DNA of 64,000 nt from JAJRXC01 sp047639555. Its GTDB lineage: Bacteria; Actinomycetota; Acidimicrobiia; Acidimicrobiales; Aldehydirespiratoraceae. This document shows, in pieces, positions 26,004 through 34,193 of the stretch (its first letter is position 1; the number at the start of each line of letters is the position of its first letter). The translations under genes were made by a program, and so were the position numbers. The notes under the pieces were generated by a model. It was not told where the DNA came from, did not search any database, and saw only the letters and a list, made by a program, of their open reading frames with translations. Where the stretch lies: positions 6,118 through 70,117 of the forward strand of contig JBLIOE010000018.1 of NCBI GenBank assembly GCA_047639555.1, given 5' to 3'.

Positions 26004-27113
26004 TGAGCCGCCGGAGATCGTGAGCGCCCGACTCCACAGGAAGTTGTGGCGCCAGCGATCGGCGACCGCCGTTCCCGTTGCATCGATCGAGGCGGACGAC
26101 GAAATGATCTCGAGCGCCAACTCGCACAGATAGACGTTGGTCTCGCTGTAGGCCAGCTTTGCCACTGGCCCATCGCTGGCGTGCTCCTCGTCGATCAGGA
26201 TCCGCTGGACCGTGTCGTGCACGATCAGCTTCACCTCCTCCACCCGGGCTCGGGCGGTAGCGAGTTTCAACTGGACGTCTTCGTGGCTTGCCACTGTCGT
26301 TTCGTCGAGCAGTCGTGCCGAGCGCGCCAACGCCACGAGGTCATCGAAGAGTCGCTCTAGCTGGATCGCGTTCGCGCCGACGAAGGCCCGTTCCGAGGCG
26401 AGACCGGAAGTCACGACCTTCCAGCCGCTGTTGACCTCACCAAGTATGTGCTCGGGTCCGACCCGCACCTCATCGAGGAAGACCTCGCAGAACTCTTCGT
26501 GTCCGGTCATCTCCCGGATCGGGCGCACGTCAATTCCGGGGAGATCCATCGGGATCGCAAAGGCCGTGATTCCCGCATGACGGTCGACGGCCGGATCGGT
26601 GCGGGCGAGAAGCGTCGCCATATCGGCCCACTGAGCGTCGGTGCTCCAAGTCTTCTGGCCGTTCACGATGAAGCCGTCGCCGTCCGGATCGGCACGCGTG
26701 CGCAATGAAGCGAGATCGCTGCCAGCGTCGGGTTCACTGAAGAGCTGACACCAGATGTGGTCGGCGTTGCGAATCTTCGGGAGGAACTCGGCCTTCTGCG
26801 CGTCGGTGCCGAACGCGATGAGGGTGTGGGCAGCGAGCATGACCTGATCGAGGGGTCGGTACGCGTCGCCGAGGATGAGCTCTTCCATGAGCACGAGGTC
26901 GAAGACGGCGGGGTGGTCGGGTTGCCCGCCCCATTCCTCGGGCCACCCCGCGCCGAGGTAGCCCGCCGTGTACAACGCGCGGAGCCAAACCCGAATGGTC
27001 GCTTCCTCGGCCGCGTCCTTCGGCGCCCGAACACCCTCGGCCGCCATTGGATGGGCGTTGTTGGTGATGAAGGCGCGCACCTCCGTCCGATAGTGGTCGA
27101 TGTCAGACGTCAT
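25947..27113 (-). CDS. Acyl-CoA dehydrogenase, long subunit of an ACAD pair
   Basis: This 388-residue FAD enzyme has IWCQLFSEPDAGSDLAS in the middle and ISGGSSEILRGLIGRQLLGL at the C-terminus. As in the other long ACADs of this window, Gly stands where medium-chain enzymes have the catalytic Glu. ATG at 27113 overlaps the end of the upstream short ACAD by 11 bp. The C-terminal coding part overlaps the convergent cupin gene by 57 bp; both ends look natural. With the gene at 27103 it probably forms a heteromer. Confidence 0.9.
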   Translation of the reverse strand: MTSDIDHYRTEVRAFITNNAHPMAAEGVRAPKDAAEEATIRVWLRALYTAGYLGAGWPEEWGGQPDHPAVFDLVLMEELILGDAYRPLDQVMLAAHTLIAFGTDAQKAEFLPKIRNADHIWCQLFSEPDAGSDLASLRTRADPDGDGFIVNGQKTWSTDAQWADMATLLARTDPAVDRHAGITAFAIPMDLPGIDVRPIREMTGHEEFCEVFLDEVRVGPEHILGEVNSGWKVVTSGLASERAFVGANAIQLERLFDDLVALARSARLLDETTVASHEDVQLKLATARARVEEVKLIVHDTVQRILIDEEHASDGPVAKLAYSETNVYLCELALEIISSSASIDATGTAVADRWRHNFLWSRALTISGGSSEILRGLIGRQLLGLPRA

Positions 27114-28125
27114 CGGCCCACCCCTCGAGTTGGGCGAGTCGGCTCGCGGCGGCGCGTGGGTTTCCGACGAGTCGCGCGTTCTGGTGAGCCCGGCGTTCGA
27201 AGAGGTGCAGGCCGTGTTCCCAGGTAAAGCCGATCCCGCCGGTGAGTTGGACGAGATCATGCAGGAGGTGGGTGGCACCCTGCGCCACGCTCAGCTGTGC
27301 GACGGCGACCATGCGGGTGGCATCGTCGTCGCCCGCGGCGAGAAGCCGGGCCGCCTCGTTGACGGTGAGTGCCATACCGCGTGCGTGTACAGCGTGATCG
27401 GCGAGTCGGTGCTGCACTGCTTGGAACCCGCCGATCGGCCGTCCAAAGGCTTGTCGTTCGCGCGCGTAGTCGACCGTGCGCTCGAGCATGCGCTCAATTC
27501 CGCCCACGGTGTCGGCGGCCAAAAGGAGCCCGAAGAGGTCCGGGGCAAAACCGATGGGCCCGAGGTCGATCCCCTTGTCGGCATCGACCGTCACCTCGCC
27601 GCATGAGCGGCTGACGTCAAACGTCGCGAGTTCCTTTGCTCGCCAGGCCGCGCGGTGAGGAAAGAGGAGAAGGCGGTCGTTGGGCAGGTGCGCGATCACG
27701 AGAGCATCGGCATGGCCGGCGCCGACGACGAGGCGGGCCATACCCTCTGTGCCACAGGATCCGAATGCAACGAGCCTGTTCCCGTTGAGGAGGCCGGCGA
27801 GAATTTCGGCTGCCTCGGGTCCATCGGCGCCACCAAGAGCGAGGGCGCTCGTGGCGAGTCCGGCAAACGGAACCCCGTGGAGGGCTCGGCCGAACTCCTT
27901 TGCGGTCGCGGCCGCAGCCGGGACGTGCAGTCCGAAGCCGCCGCGGTCTTCCGGGACACAGAACGCGGTGACGCCGAGAGCTGCGATCGCCGCCCATCCG
28001 TCGGGCCACTCGGTTGAGAAGACCGGCGTGTCGTTGCCATCCACGGTGCCGAGCATTCCCCGGAGGGCCTCGCAGAGTTGGCGGACATCGTCGTCGAGTG
28101 TGGGAGTTGGAGCCGCCGGAGACAT
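27103..28125 (-). CDS. Acyl-CoA dehydrogenase, short subunit of an ACAD pair
   Basis: This 340-residue protein has a weakly kept N-terminal half (CVPEDRGGFGLHVPAAAAT) and a clear C-terminal helical domain (RQAFGRPIGGFQAVQHRLAD and TGGIGFTWEHGLHLFERRAH). It belongs to the short ACAD group that pairs with a long subunit in steroid beta-oxidation. ATG 28125 is the first gene of this two-gene operon and is divergent from the DUF35 gene at 28168, 42 bp away. Confidence 0.88.
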   Translation of the reverse strand: MSPAAPTPTLDDDVRQLCEALRGMLGTVDGNDTPVFSTEWPDGWAAIAALGVTAFCVPEDRGGFGLHVPAAAATAKEFGRALHGVPFAGLATSALALGGADGPEAAEILAGLLNGNRLVAFGSCGTEGMARLVVGAGHADALVIAHLPNDRLLLFPHRAAWRAKELATFDVSRSCGEVTVDADKGIDLGPIGFAPDLFGLLLAADTVGGIERMLERTVDYARERQAFGRPIGGFQAVQHRLADHAVHARGMALTVNEAARLLAAGDDDATRMVAVAQLSVAQGATHLLHDLVQLTGGIGFTWEHGLHLFERRAHQNARLVGNPRAAASRLAQLEGWADDV

Positions 28126-28142
28126 CTCCACTAAAGTAACAT

Positions 28143-28156
28143 TGATGTCGAAAATG
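28143..28156. promoter_or_regulatory. Weak half-site of the TGACGTCGACGTCA motif
   Basis: TGATGTCGAAAATG matches the left half of the palindrome with one mismatch (TGAtGTCGA) but has no right half. Its place between divergent ACAD and DUF35 genes is the same as for the better sites, so it is listed at low confidence. Confidence 0.2.
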
Positions 28157-28167
28157 ATTCTGCGCCA

Positions 28168-28608
28168 ATGGTCGTGATTCCGATTGCGGAAGGTCTCTTC
28201 GAAGAAGTTGATGGCCTCGCTGCCCTCATTGGTGGGCGATGTCAAGAATGCGACACGGTCTCGTTCCCGTTGGCTCCCGGATGTCCGCGGTGCTCGTCGG
28301 CGAATGTGGCGAGCATGCCCCTTGCCCGACGCGGGACGCTGTGGACCTGGACGTCGCAAGAATTCCGGCCCATTACGCCGCCGTATACCGGCCCCGGTGA
28401 CGCGAGTGACTTCGAGCCGTATTTCGTCGGCTATGTCGAACTTCCGGGCGAGGTGCGGGTTGAGGCTCGACTTTCCGGCTTCGACGGCCGCACTCCGACC
28501 ATCGGCGAAGAAGTAGAGCTGGTGATCCTCCCGTTCAACGAAACCATCGAAGGTGACCAGGTTGTGAGCTACGCGTTCACGCCGGTCGCCGAAGGAGCCT
28601 CGACATGA
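28168..28608 (+). CDS. DUF35 / OB-fold protein with zinc ribbon, thiolase partner
   Basis: This 146-residue protein has a zinc ribbon (GRCQECD then GCPRCSS) and an OB-fold (TLWTWTSQEF). It overlaps the thiolase-like gene by ATGA, as in the two other DUF35 pairs of the window. It probably serves as the partner subunit that positions CoA substrates for the thiolase-fold enzyme. Confidence 0.87.
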   Translation: MVVIPIAEGLFEEVDGLAALIGGRCQECDTVSFPLAPGCPRCSSANVASMPLARRGTLWTWTSQEFRPITPPYTGPGDASDFEPYFVGYVELPGEVRVEARLSGFDGRTPTIGEEVELVILPFNETIEGDQVVSYAFTPVAEGAST

Positions 28609-29750
28609 CCGACGTTGCGATCATCGGCACCGGACGGACACCGTTTGGGCGATTCCCGGGTCAATCCGCAATCGAACTTGGTGCCCAAGCCGTGCGAGCA
28701 TCGCTCACCGACGCGGGCCTGCAATGGCGAGATATCCAGTTCGCGTTCGCCGGCAGCTACGAGGTCGACAACCCCGACGCGGTGGTCAACTTGCTCGGGC
28801 TCACCGGGATCCCCTTCACCGACGTCTACAACGGATGCGCAACAGCGGCGAGCGCCCTCGCGCTCACCGCGCAGACGATCCGTCTCGGTGAATACGACAT
28901 CGGCATCGCGATGGGGATGGACAAACACCAGCCCGGTGCGTTCTCCGCCGATCCGGTCCAGTACAGCTTGCCGAGTTGGTATGGCGAACTTGGGTTGTTC
29001 CTCACGCCGAAGTTCTTCGCGATGAAGATGCAGCGCTACATGCACGACTACGGCATCAGCCCGGCCACGCTCGCTCGGGTGGCCGCGAAGAACTATCGCA
29101 ACGGCTCGCGCACGCCTGAGGCGTTTCGGCGTTCTCCGATGAGTGAGGAAGACATCCTCGGATCACGCATGGTGAACAACCCCCTCACGCAGTACATGTT
29201 CTGCAGCCCCGACGAGGGCGCCGCCGCGGTGGTCATGTGTAGAGCAGACATTGCCCACAAGTTCACCGATACGCCCATCTATCTCCGGGCCTCGGAGGTG
29301 CGGACGCGTCGACTCGGCGCGTTCGAAGTCCACAGCCCGTCCGTGCCGATCGAGCGAGTTTCGGCTCCAACGGTCGATGCGTCGCTCGCCGCTTACGAAA
29401 AGGCCGGCCTCGGTCCCGAGGACGTCGATGTCGCCCAACTTCAGGACACCGACGCCGGTGCGGAGATCATCCACATGGCGGAGAACGGCTTCTGCGTCGA
29501 CGGCGAACAAGAGCAGTTGCTGGCGGACGGGGCGACGGAGATCGACGGCTCACTCCCGATCAATACTGATGGCGGGCTGATCGCCAACGGCGAACCAATC
29601 GGCGCTTCGGGCCTTCGCCAGATCCACGAGCTCGTGCTCCAGCTGCGGGGCAGGGCCGGCGACCGACAGGTGTCCGGCGCTCCAAAGGTCGGCTACGCCC
29701 AGCTCTATGGTGCACCTGGCACCGCTGGCGTGAGCATCGTCTCGCGCTGA
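28605..29750 (+). CDS. Thiolase family protein (acetyl-CoA acetyltransferase/SCP-x like)
   Basis: This 381-residue thiolase-fold enzyme starts VAIIGTGRTPFGRFPGQSAI and keeps a Cys at the nucleophile place (YNGC78ATAASALA), unlike the thiolase-like genes at 12723 and 48445. The C-terminal GLRQIHELVLQLRGRAGDRQ includes a conserved His. It may therefore do true thiolytic cleavage or act as SCP-x-type thiolase. The next gene, an enoyl-CoA hydratase, starts 14 bp later. Confidence 0.88.
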   Translation: MTDVAIIGTGRTPFGRFPGQSAIELGAQAVRASLTDAGLQWRDIQFAFAGSYEVDNPDAVVNLLGLTGIPFTDVYNGCATAASALALTAQTIRLGEYDIGIAMGMDKHQPGAFSADPVQYSLPSWYGELGLFLTPKFFAMKMQRYMHDYGISPATLARVAAKNYRNGSRTPEAFRRSPMSEEDILGSRMVNNPLTQYMFCSPDEGAAAVVMCRADIAHKFTDTPIYLRASEVRTRRLGAFEVHSPSVPIERVSAPTVDASLAAYEKAGLGPEDVDVAQLQDTDAGAEIIHMAENGFCVDGEQEQLLADGATEIDGSLPINTDGGLIANGEPIGASGLRQIHELVLQLRGRAGDRQVSGAPKVGYAQLYGAPGTAGVSIVSR

Positions 29751-29763
29751 AGAGGAGACAGAG

Positions 29764-30540
29764 ATGACTGAAGAGACTGCGGTAGGCGTTGTGTTGGTCG
29801 AGGCCGACGGGCCCGTGCGAATTGTGCGGCTGAATCGTCCGGAGGCGTTGAACGCGGCCAACGACGAACTCCACTCGCGGCTCGCGTCCATCTGGAGCGA
29901 GCTTGCGGCCGACGACGAGTGTCGCGCGGTCGTGCTCACCGGCAACGGACGGGCCTTCTGCGCGGGCGGTGACATGGGCGTGCTTTCTCGAATGCACGAG
30001 GACGAGGCGTTTCGAACCCACATGCTCGATGAGGGCGCCGAGATCGTCCAGGGCATGGTGCATTTCCCCATGCCGGTGATCGCCGCGGTCAACGGACCGG
30101 CGGTCGGGCTCGGTTGCAGCCTCACCGGCCTGAGCGACCTCGTACTGATCGAGGAGAGTGCCTACCTCGCCGATCCTCACGTCTCCGTCGGACTCGTTGC
30201 GGGTGACGGCGGGGCCATTACTTGGCCGCTTCTTATGAGTCTCGTGAAGGTGAAGGAGTATCTCTTCACCGGCGATCGCATCCCGGCCGACGTTGCGGTT
30301 GACGTCGGGCTCGCCAATCGGGTGGTTCCGGACGGTACGAGCGTGGCCGAAGCGGTGGCGCTCGCACATCGTTTGGCGGCGCAGCCGCGCCAGGCGCTGC
30401 AAGACACCAAGCGGGCCGTAAACAAACACCTGGAACGAGCCGTTGCTGAGGTGCTCGAGTTCGCCTTGGCCGCCGAGGCGGTGAGCTCAGCAAGTGAAGA
30501 ACACGCGGCGATCGTAGCTCGTATGAGTTCTCGCGGATGA
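29764..30540 (+). CDS. Enoyl-CoA hydratase/isomerase (crotonase family)
   Basis: This 258-residue crotonase-fold protein has RIVRLNRPEALNAAND, the oxyanion-hole GNGRAFCAGGDM and GPAVGLGCSLTGLSDLVL. The second catalytic stretch reads DPHVSVGLVAGDGGA; the hydratase Glu of the GLxxGxG type region is not obvious, so isomerase or hydrolase activity is also possible. AGGAGACAGAG precedes ATG. It lies in a DUF35-thiolase-hydratase-SnoaL operon and ends with an ATGA overlap. Confidence 0.9.
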   Translation: MTEETAVGVVLVEADGPVRIVRLNRPEALNAANDELHSRLASIWSELAADDECRAVVLTGNGRAFCAGGDMGVLSRMHEDEAFRTHMLDEGAEIVQGMVHFPMPVIAAVNGPAVGLGCSLTGLSDLVLIEESAYLADPHVSVGLVAGDGGAITWPLLMSLVKVKEYLFTGDRIPADVAVDVGLANRVVPDGTSVAEAVALAHRLAAQPRQALQDTKRAVNKHLERAVAEVLEFALAAEAVSSASEEHAAIVARMSSRG

Positions 30541-31286
30541 ACGAAAACGCCGCCGACGAGCAGGCGATTGCGCGGCTTCTCGCGGAGTACACCACCCGCC
30601 TCGACCGTGGCGAAGAAGAGGCGTGGCTCGCCCTCTTTGCTCCGGATGGTGAGTTCCACGTTTACGGGCGCGTTTTTCGCGGCGTCGACGAACTCAGCGG
30701 GATGACGCGTGGTGCTCCCGGCGGACTCCACCTCTCGGGTACACCGGTGGTGGTGGTCGACGGCGAGCGGGCGACGGCACGCCAGTCCTTCTATTTCGTG
30801 GATCAAGACAGCCGCGCGGCTCGGATTGGGTTCTACGACGATGACCTCGTTCAGTTGGCAGGGGAGTGGCGTATTCAGGTACGTCGGTCCAGCTTTCTCA
30901 ACCCGGGCGGAGCATCGGATCGTCCCGCGGAAGATCCCGTTGCCGGGGTTACGCGATTGCTCACGGCGTACGGTTCGTTTCTCGATCGCGGCGATCACGA
31001 CGCGTGGTTGGCGCTATTTGTTGAACCGGCCGCCCTCTCTATTGGCGACGGCGCGGCGCTCGAGACTTCAGAGGCCCGGCGGCACTACGCAGAGAGCGCT
31101 CCCCAGGGCGTCCACATCGCCAACCCACCGCTCGTGACCCACAAGGACGACACCGCAACGAGTGTGCAGACATTTGTGTTCTGGGATGCCACCGGTGGTG
31201 TCGGCATGCCCGGTTGGTTCGACGATGAGCTTCGGCTCGACCGCGGGTATTGGAAGTTCGCTCGACGAGCGGTCACGTTCCAATAG
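30537..31286 (+). CDS. Two-domain SnoaL/NTF2-like protein
   Basis: This 249-residue protein holds two copies of an NTF2/SnoaL-like fold: residues 1-125 (AIARLLAEYTTRLDRGEEEAWLALF) and 130-249 (VTRLLTAYGSFLDRGDHDAWLALF). The repeated LLxxYxxxLDRGxxxAWLALF shows an internal duplication. Such cone-shaped proteins act as hydratases, isomerases or binding proteins for cyclic lipids; which one is unknown. It ends the operon and is convergent with the TetR gene. Confidence 0.8.
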   Translation: MNENAADEQAIARLLAEYTTRLDRGEEEAWLALFAPDGEFHVYGRVFRGVDELSGMTRGAPGGLHLSGTPVVVVDGERATARQSFYFVDQDSRAARIGFYDDDLVQLAGEWRIQVRRSSFLNPGGASDRPAEDPVAGVTRLLTAYGSFLDRGDHDAWLALFVEPAALSIGDGAALETSEARRHYAESAPQGVHIANPPLVTHKDDTATSVQTFVFWDATGGVGMPGWFDDELRLDRGYWKFARRAVTFQ

Positions 31287-31293
31287 TTGGCGT

Positions 31294-31947
31294 CTACTTC
31301 CCGGCGGTTTCGTCGAGGCCGATGGCGTTGGCCCACAAAAGCGTGACCTGATCGGCGGCGACATCGAAGTCGTAGTCGGCCCACTTCTCGACGAACCAGA
31401 GTTCGGCGAACCGGCCGATCATCGAACCGAGCGCGACCGCGGCGATAGCGGGATCGACCGCCGCGTCGGCAACACCTTGTTCTTGGAGGCGACGGATGGC
31501 CGATTCGGCCCGCTCGGCGAAGTGTTTCTGGCGCTGGATCCTCGCCGCGTTGACCTGCTCGTCGTAGCGAGAGACTTCCTCGATGACGCCCATGATCGGG
31601 CCGTTTTCCTTGTAGCGCTGGAGGTAACGCCGATTGGCCCGGCGGATGCGTTCAAGCTCGGGTTGGTCGCTGGAAAAGGGCGGCTCGGGGTTGGCGTCGG
31701 GTGCGGTCAGTAGTGCTTCTTGCGCTTCGGCTACCTCGCGGAAAATCTGTTCCTTTGATTCGAAGTAGTGATAGAAGGATCCGTGCGAAAGGCTGGCTCG
31801 CTCCGCGATGTCGGAGATACGAGCATCGAGGAATCCGGTGATCTCAAACTCCTCTTGGGCAGCCTCCAGGAGGCGAGCTCGAGTCGCGGCACCCTTGCGT
31901 GATCGCGGCGTTGTCGCTGTTGGTTCGGCCGTGGGCTTCAGAGGCAC
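31294..31947 (-). CDS. TetR-family transcriptional regulator
   Basis: With a GTG start at 31947 this gives 217 residues. The N-terminal helix-turn-helix is clear (ISDIAERASLSHGSFYHYF), followed by a helical ligand domain. The upstream 45 residues are basic and low in structure; a longer frame to 32220 overlaps the ACAD gene and is rejected. A near-perfect TGACtTCGACGTCA lies 33 bp upstream, so the protein probably represses itself and is the best candidate for the regulator of this motif across the window. An acyl-CoA or lipid intermediate as inducer is inference. Confidence 0.85.
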   Translation of the reverse strand: MPLKPTAEPTATTPRSRKGAATRARLLEAAQEEFEITGFLDARISDIAERASLSHGSFYHYFESKEQIFREVAEAQEALLTAPDANPEPPFSSDQPELERIRRANRRYLQRYKENGPIMGVIEEVSRYDEQVNAARIQRQKHFAERAESAIRRLQEQGVADAAVDPAIAAVALGSMIGRFAELWFVEKWADYDFDVAADQVTLLWANAIGLDETAGK

Positions 31948-31979
31948 GTCGTACTCGCTCTCGCGTTGACAGTCGGTTC

Positions 31980-31993
31980 TGACTTCGACGTCA
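31980..31993. promoter_or_regulatory. Operator candidate in front of TetR gene
   Basis: TGACTTCGACGTCA differs from the perfect palindrome by one base. It lies in the 74-bp space between the TetR start (31947) and the stop of the ACAD gene at 32022, as expected for autoregulation. Confidence 0.65.
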
Positions 31994-32021
31994 TTGTAGA
32001 AGCGAGACGCCGTCGACGGTC

Positions 32022-32993
32022 TTATTGTTCGGTGAGTAGCAATGACGCCGGGTAGCCGGGATGTTGACGGGTCTCGCGGAGCGCCGCACCAAGCTCTCGG
32101 GTGAGCGCTGAGGTGCTGCCGAGCAGGGCATCGAGCGCCATTACCCGACTGTGGAAATGATGGTGGTCGAATTCGGTGGTGAAGCCGATGCCACCCAACA
32201 CCTGCAACGAACGCTCGCACGCTCGCCGTCCGTTTCGTCCGGCCAATGCCTTGACGACGGCTCCGAAGTCCGTCGGGAGGTTGGCGCCGAGTCTGACGGC
32301 ATGGCCGGTGGCCGACTCCAGCGCGACCACGTCGGTCTTTGCCCAGGCGAGAAGGTGACGAACCGCCTGAAATCCGCCGATGGCTTGACCGAATTGTTCT
32401 CGTTGGCCGGCGTAATCCACCGCGAGTTCGAGCGCTTGTTCGGCGGCACCGAGAATCTCGAGCGCCAGAGCGATCCGGCCGATGAAGGTGCTGCGGACAC
32501 GGGCGGGAGCGGCGACCGATTCATCGATTGTCGCGGTGAACGCGCTGAGGTCGACGTTCACCTCATGCAGCCGGAGCTGGCCGGGGATATCCACCCGCTG
32601 GAGCTCGACCTGCTCAACCTCGAGGATCATGGCGCCCTGGCCAGGTTGGTCGATGAGCACGGCTCGATCGGCTTGGTCGCCGACGAGCACCCAAACATCG
32701 CCACGGGTCTTGGACGTCCGCCGCACCGCGCTGAGCACGGAGGCCGCGGGCCGGTGCGTGTCTTCGAGATAGGGCTGCGCAAGGAGGCCACCGAGAGCAG
32801 CCGAACTTCCGAGTGCGCCGCCCTGCGCTCGGAATACGGCAAAGGCAGCGGGTCGGAGTTCCGGGTCGTGCAGGTGGGGCAAGAGGTCCCACCAGCCAAG
32901 CGCGTCGAGCGCGGCGTCGCCTTCGGACGAGGCGAACGCCTGGCGGGCGACGCCGAGGAACTCCGCCGTTGTGTCCTCTCGCGTGGCGCTCAC
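32022..32993 (-). CDS. Acyl-CoA dehydrogenase, short subunit of an ACAD pair
   Basis: This 323-residue protein has the short-ACAD plan: a divergent N-terminal half and a kept C-terminal domain (REQFGQAIGGFQAVRHLLAW and LGGIGFTTEFDHHHFHSRV). Its N-terminal DAALDALGWWDLLPHL matches DAALDAIGWGDMLAAE in the gene at 2348, so they are paralogues. The start overlaps the long subunit stop by ATGA. Confidence 0.88.
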   Translation of the reverse strand: MSATREDTTAEFLGVARQAFASSEGDAALDALGWWDLLPHLHDPELRPAAFAVFRAQGGALGSSAALGGLLAQPYLEDTHRPAASVLSAVRRTSKTRGDVWVLVGDQADRAVLIDQPGQGAMILEVEQVELQRVDIPGQLRLHEVNVDLSAFTATIDESVAAPARVRSTFIGRIALALEILGAAEQALELAVDYAGQREQFGQAIGGFQAVRHLLAWAKTDVVALESATGHAVRLGANLPTDFGAVVKALAGRNGRRACERSLQVLGGIGFTTEFDHHHFHSRVMALDALLGSTSALTRELGAALRETRQHPGYPASLLLTEQ

Positions 32994-34141
32994 GGCAGCC
33001 GCAGCGTCTGTTTAGCAATGGTTTCGAGCTGCATTTGCTGGGAGCCGCCGTAGACCGTCACGATTCGAGAGAACAGATATTCCTGCCGACGCATGGCGAT
33101 CCCGGGATCTTGCACCCCGATCGCCAGGTCGTCGTCGATTTCGTAGCGCCAGCCGTTGACCGAGCGTTCGGCCTCGCAGAGCAAGAGCTTCGTGAAGGCC
33201 GCTTTTGGACCGAGGGGGTTCTCTGCGGCGTGGGCGTGGAGACCGTCGTGGGCAGTGGCGGTGACGGCGGCGAGGTCGAGTAGGGCATCTCCGAGCTGGG
33301 CGTCGCTGTCTGGCCCCCCGTGCTCTGCGCCTTCGAGCAGCTGGGGGTAAAGGAAGCAGTGGCGGAACCAGGCGAACGTGCCGCGTTCGTGGCTCAGGAT
33401 GTGCATTGCCACTTTCCAACCGCCGTCGAGATCGCCGACGATGTGGTCGTCCGGGACGAAGGCATCATCGAATGTCACTTCGGCGAGCTCATCGGTGCCA
33501 TTCGCCTGTTCGATTGCCCGTACTTCGACGCCCGGAGCCTGAAGGTCGACAATGAATGCGGTCAGCCCGCGATGGCGTGACTCTGTTGTGCCGGTGCGGG
33601 CGAGCACGAGGCACCAACGGGCGTAGCTGGCCCAGCTTGTCCAGATCTTGCGGCCGCGGATCTGGAATCCGCCGTCGGTGGGCCGCGCTTGGGTACGGAG
33701 ACTGGCGAGGTCAGATCCCGCATCGGGTTCGGAGAATCCCTGGCACCACAGCTCTCGGCCGGAGATGAATTCGGGAAGCGCTTGGGTGACGAACGCGGGA
33801 GGACCCATAGCCACCAGGGCTGGTGCCAGGATTTCGGTGTGCTCGAACAGCGCCATTCCCGGCACACGGTGACGGCTGAGCGCTTCCCAGAATGCGCCGC
33901 GATGCAGAATCGATCCACCAAGTCCCCCGTACTCGTGCGGCCATCCGTACCGCGACCAGCCCGCGTCGTAGAGCGTTTCCATCATGTGAGACATCGCCGC
34001 GACCCGGTCGGCGTAGCGCGGCAGCGGGTTCGCCGCGGCCGTGACGGACGTTGGCGCATCGTCGAGCCACGCGTCGAACGCTTCGGCGTAGGCCTTCACC
34101 TGAAGGAGTGGGTCGGAGTCGACAGTTTCTGATGGTGACAT
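32990..34141 (-). CDS. Acyl-CoA dehydrogenase, long subunit of an ACAD pair
   Basis: This 383-residue enzyme has LWCQGFSEPDAGSDLASLRT in the middle and a C-terminal IVTVYGGSQQMQLETIAKQT. The stretch that usually reads YEGT reads YGGS, so the common catalytic Glu is absent. It is paralogous with the gene at 3294. The start ATG at 34141 lies inside a diverged copy of the operator motif (34136-34149), which would fit a leaderless transcript; an in-frame ATG at 34162 is possible but less likely. Confidence 0.88.
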   Translation of the reverse strand: MSPSETVDSDPLLQVKAYAEAFDAWLDDAPTSVTAAANPLPRYADRVAAMSHMMETLYDAGWSRYGWPHEYGGLGGSILHRGAFWEALSRHRVPGMALFEHTEILAPALVAMGPPAFVTQALPEFISGRELWCQGFSEPDAGSDLASLRTQARPTDGGFQIRGRKIWTSWASYARWCLVLARTGTTESRHRGLTAFIVDLQAPGVEVRAIEQANGTDELAEVTFDDAFVPDDHIVGDLDGGWKVAMHILSHERGTFAWFRHCFLYPQLLEGAEHGGPDSDAQLGDALLDLAAVTATAHDGLHAHAAENPLGPKAAFTKLLLCEAERSVNGWRYEIDDDLAIGVQDPGIAMRRQEYLFSRIVTVYGGSQQMQLETIAKQTLRLP

Positions 34142-34149
34142 CAATATCA
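34136..34149. promoter_or_regulatory. Diverged operator candidate over an ACAD start codon
   Basis: TGACATCAATATCA keeps the outer TGA and TCA and an internal near-symmetry but has four changes from TGACGTCGACGTCA. It overlaps the start codon of the ACAD at 34141. Confidence 0.35.
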
Positions 34150-34193
34150 AGAATACGGGCAAATATGCAGTAGTCGCAAAGACGCGTACCGTC

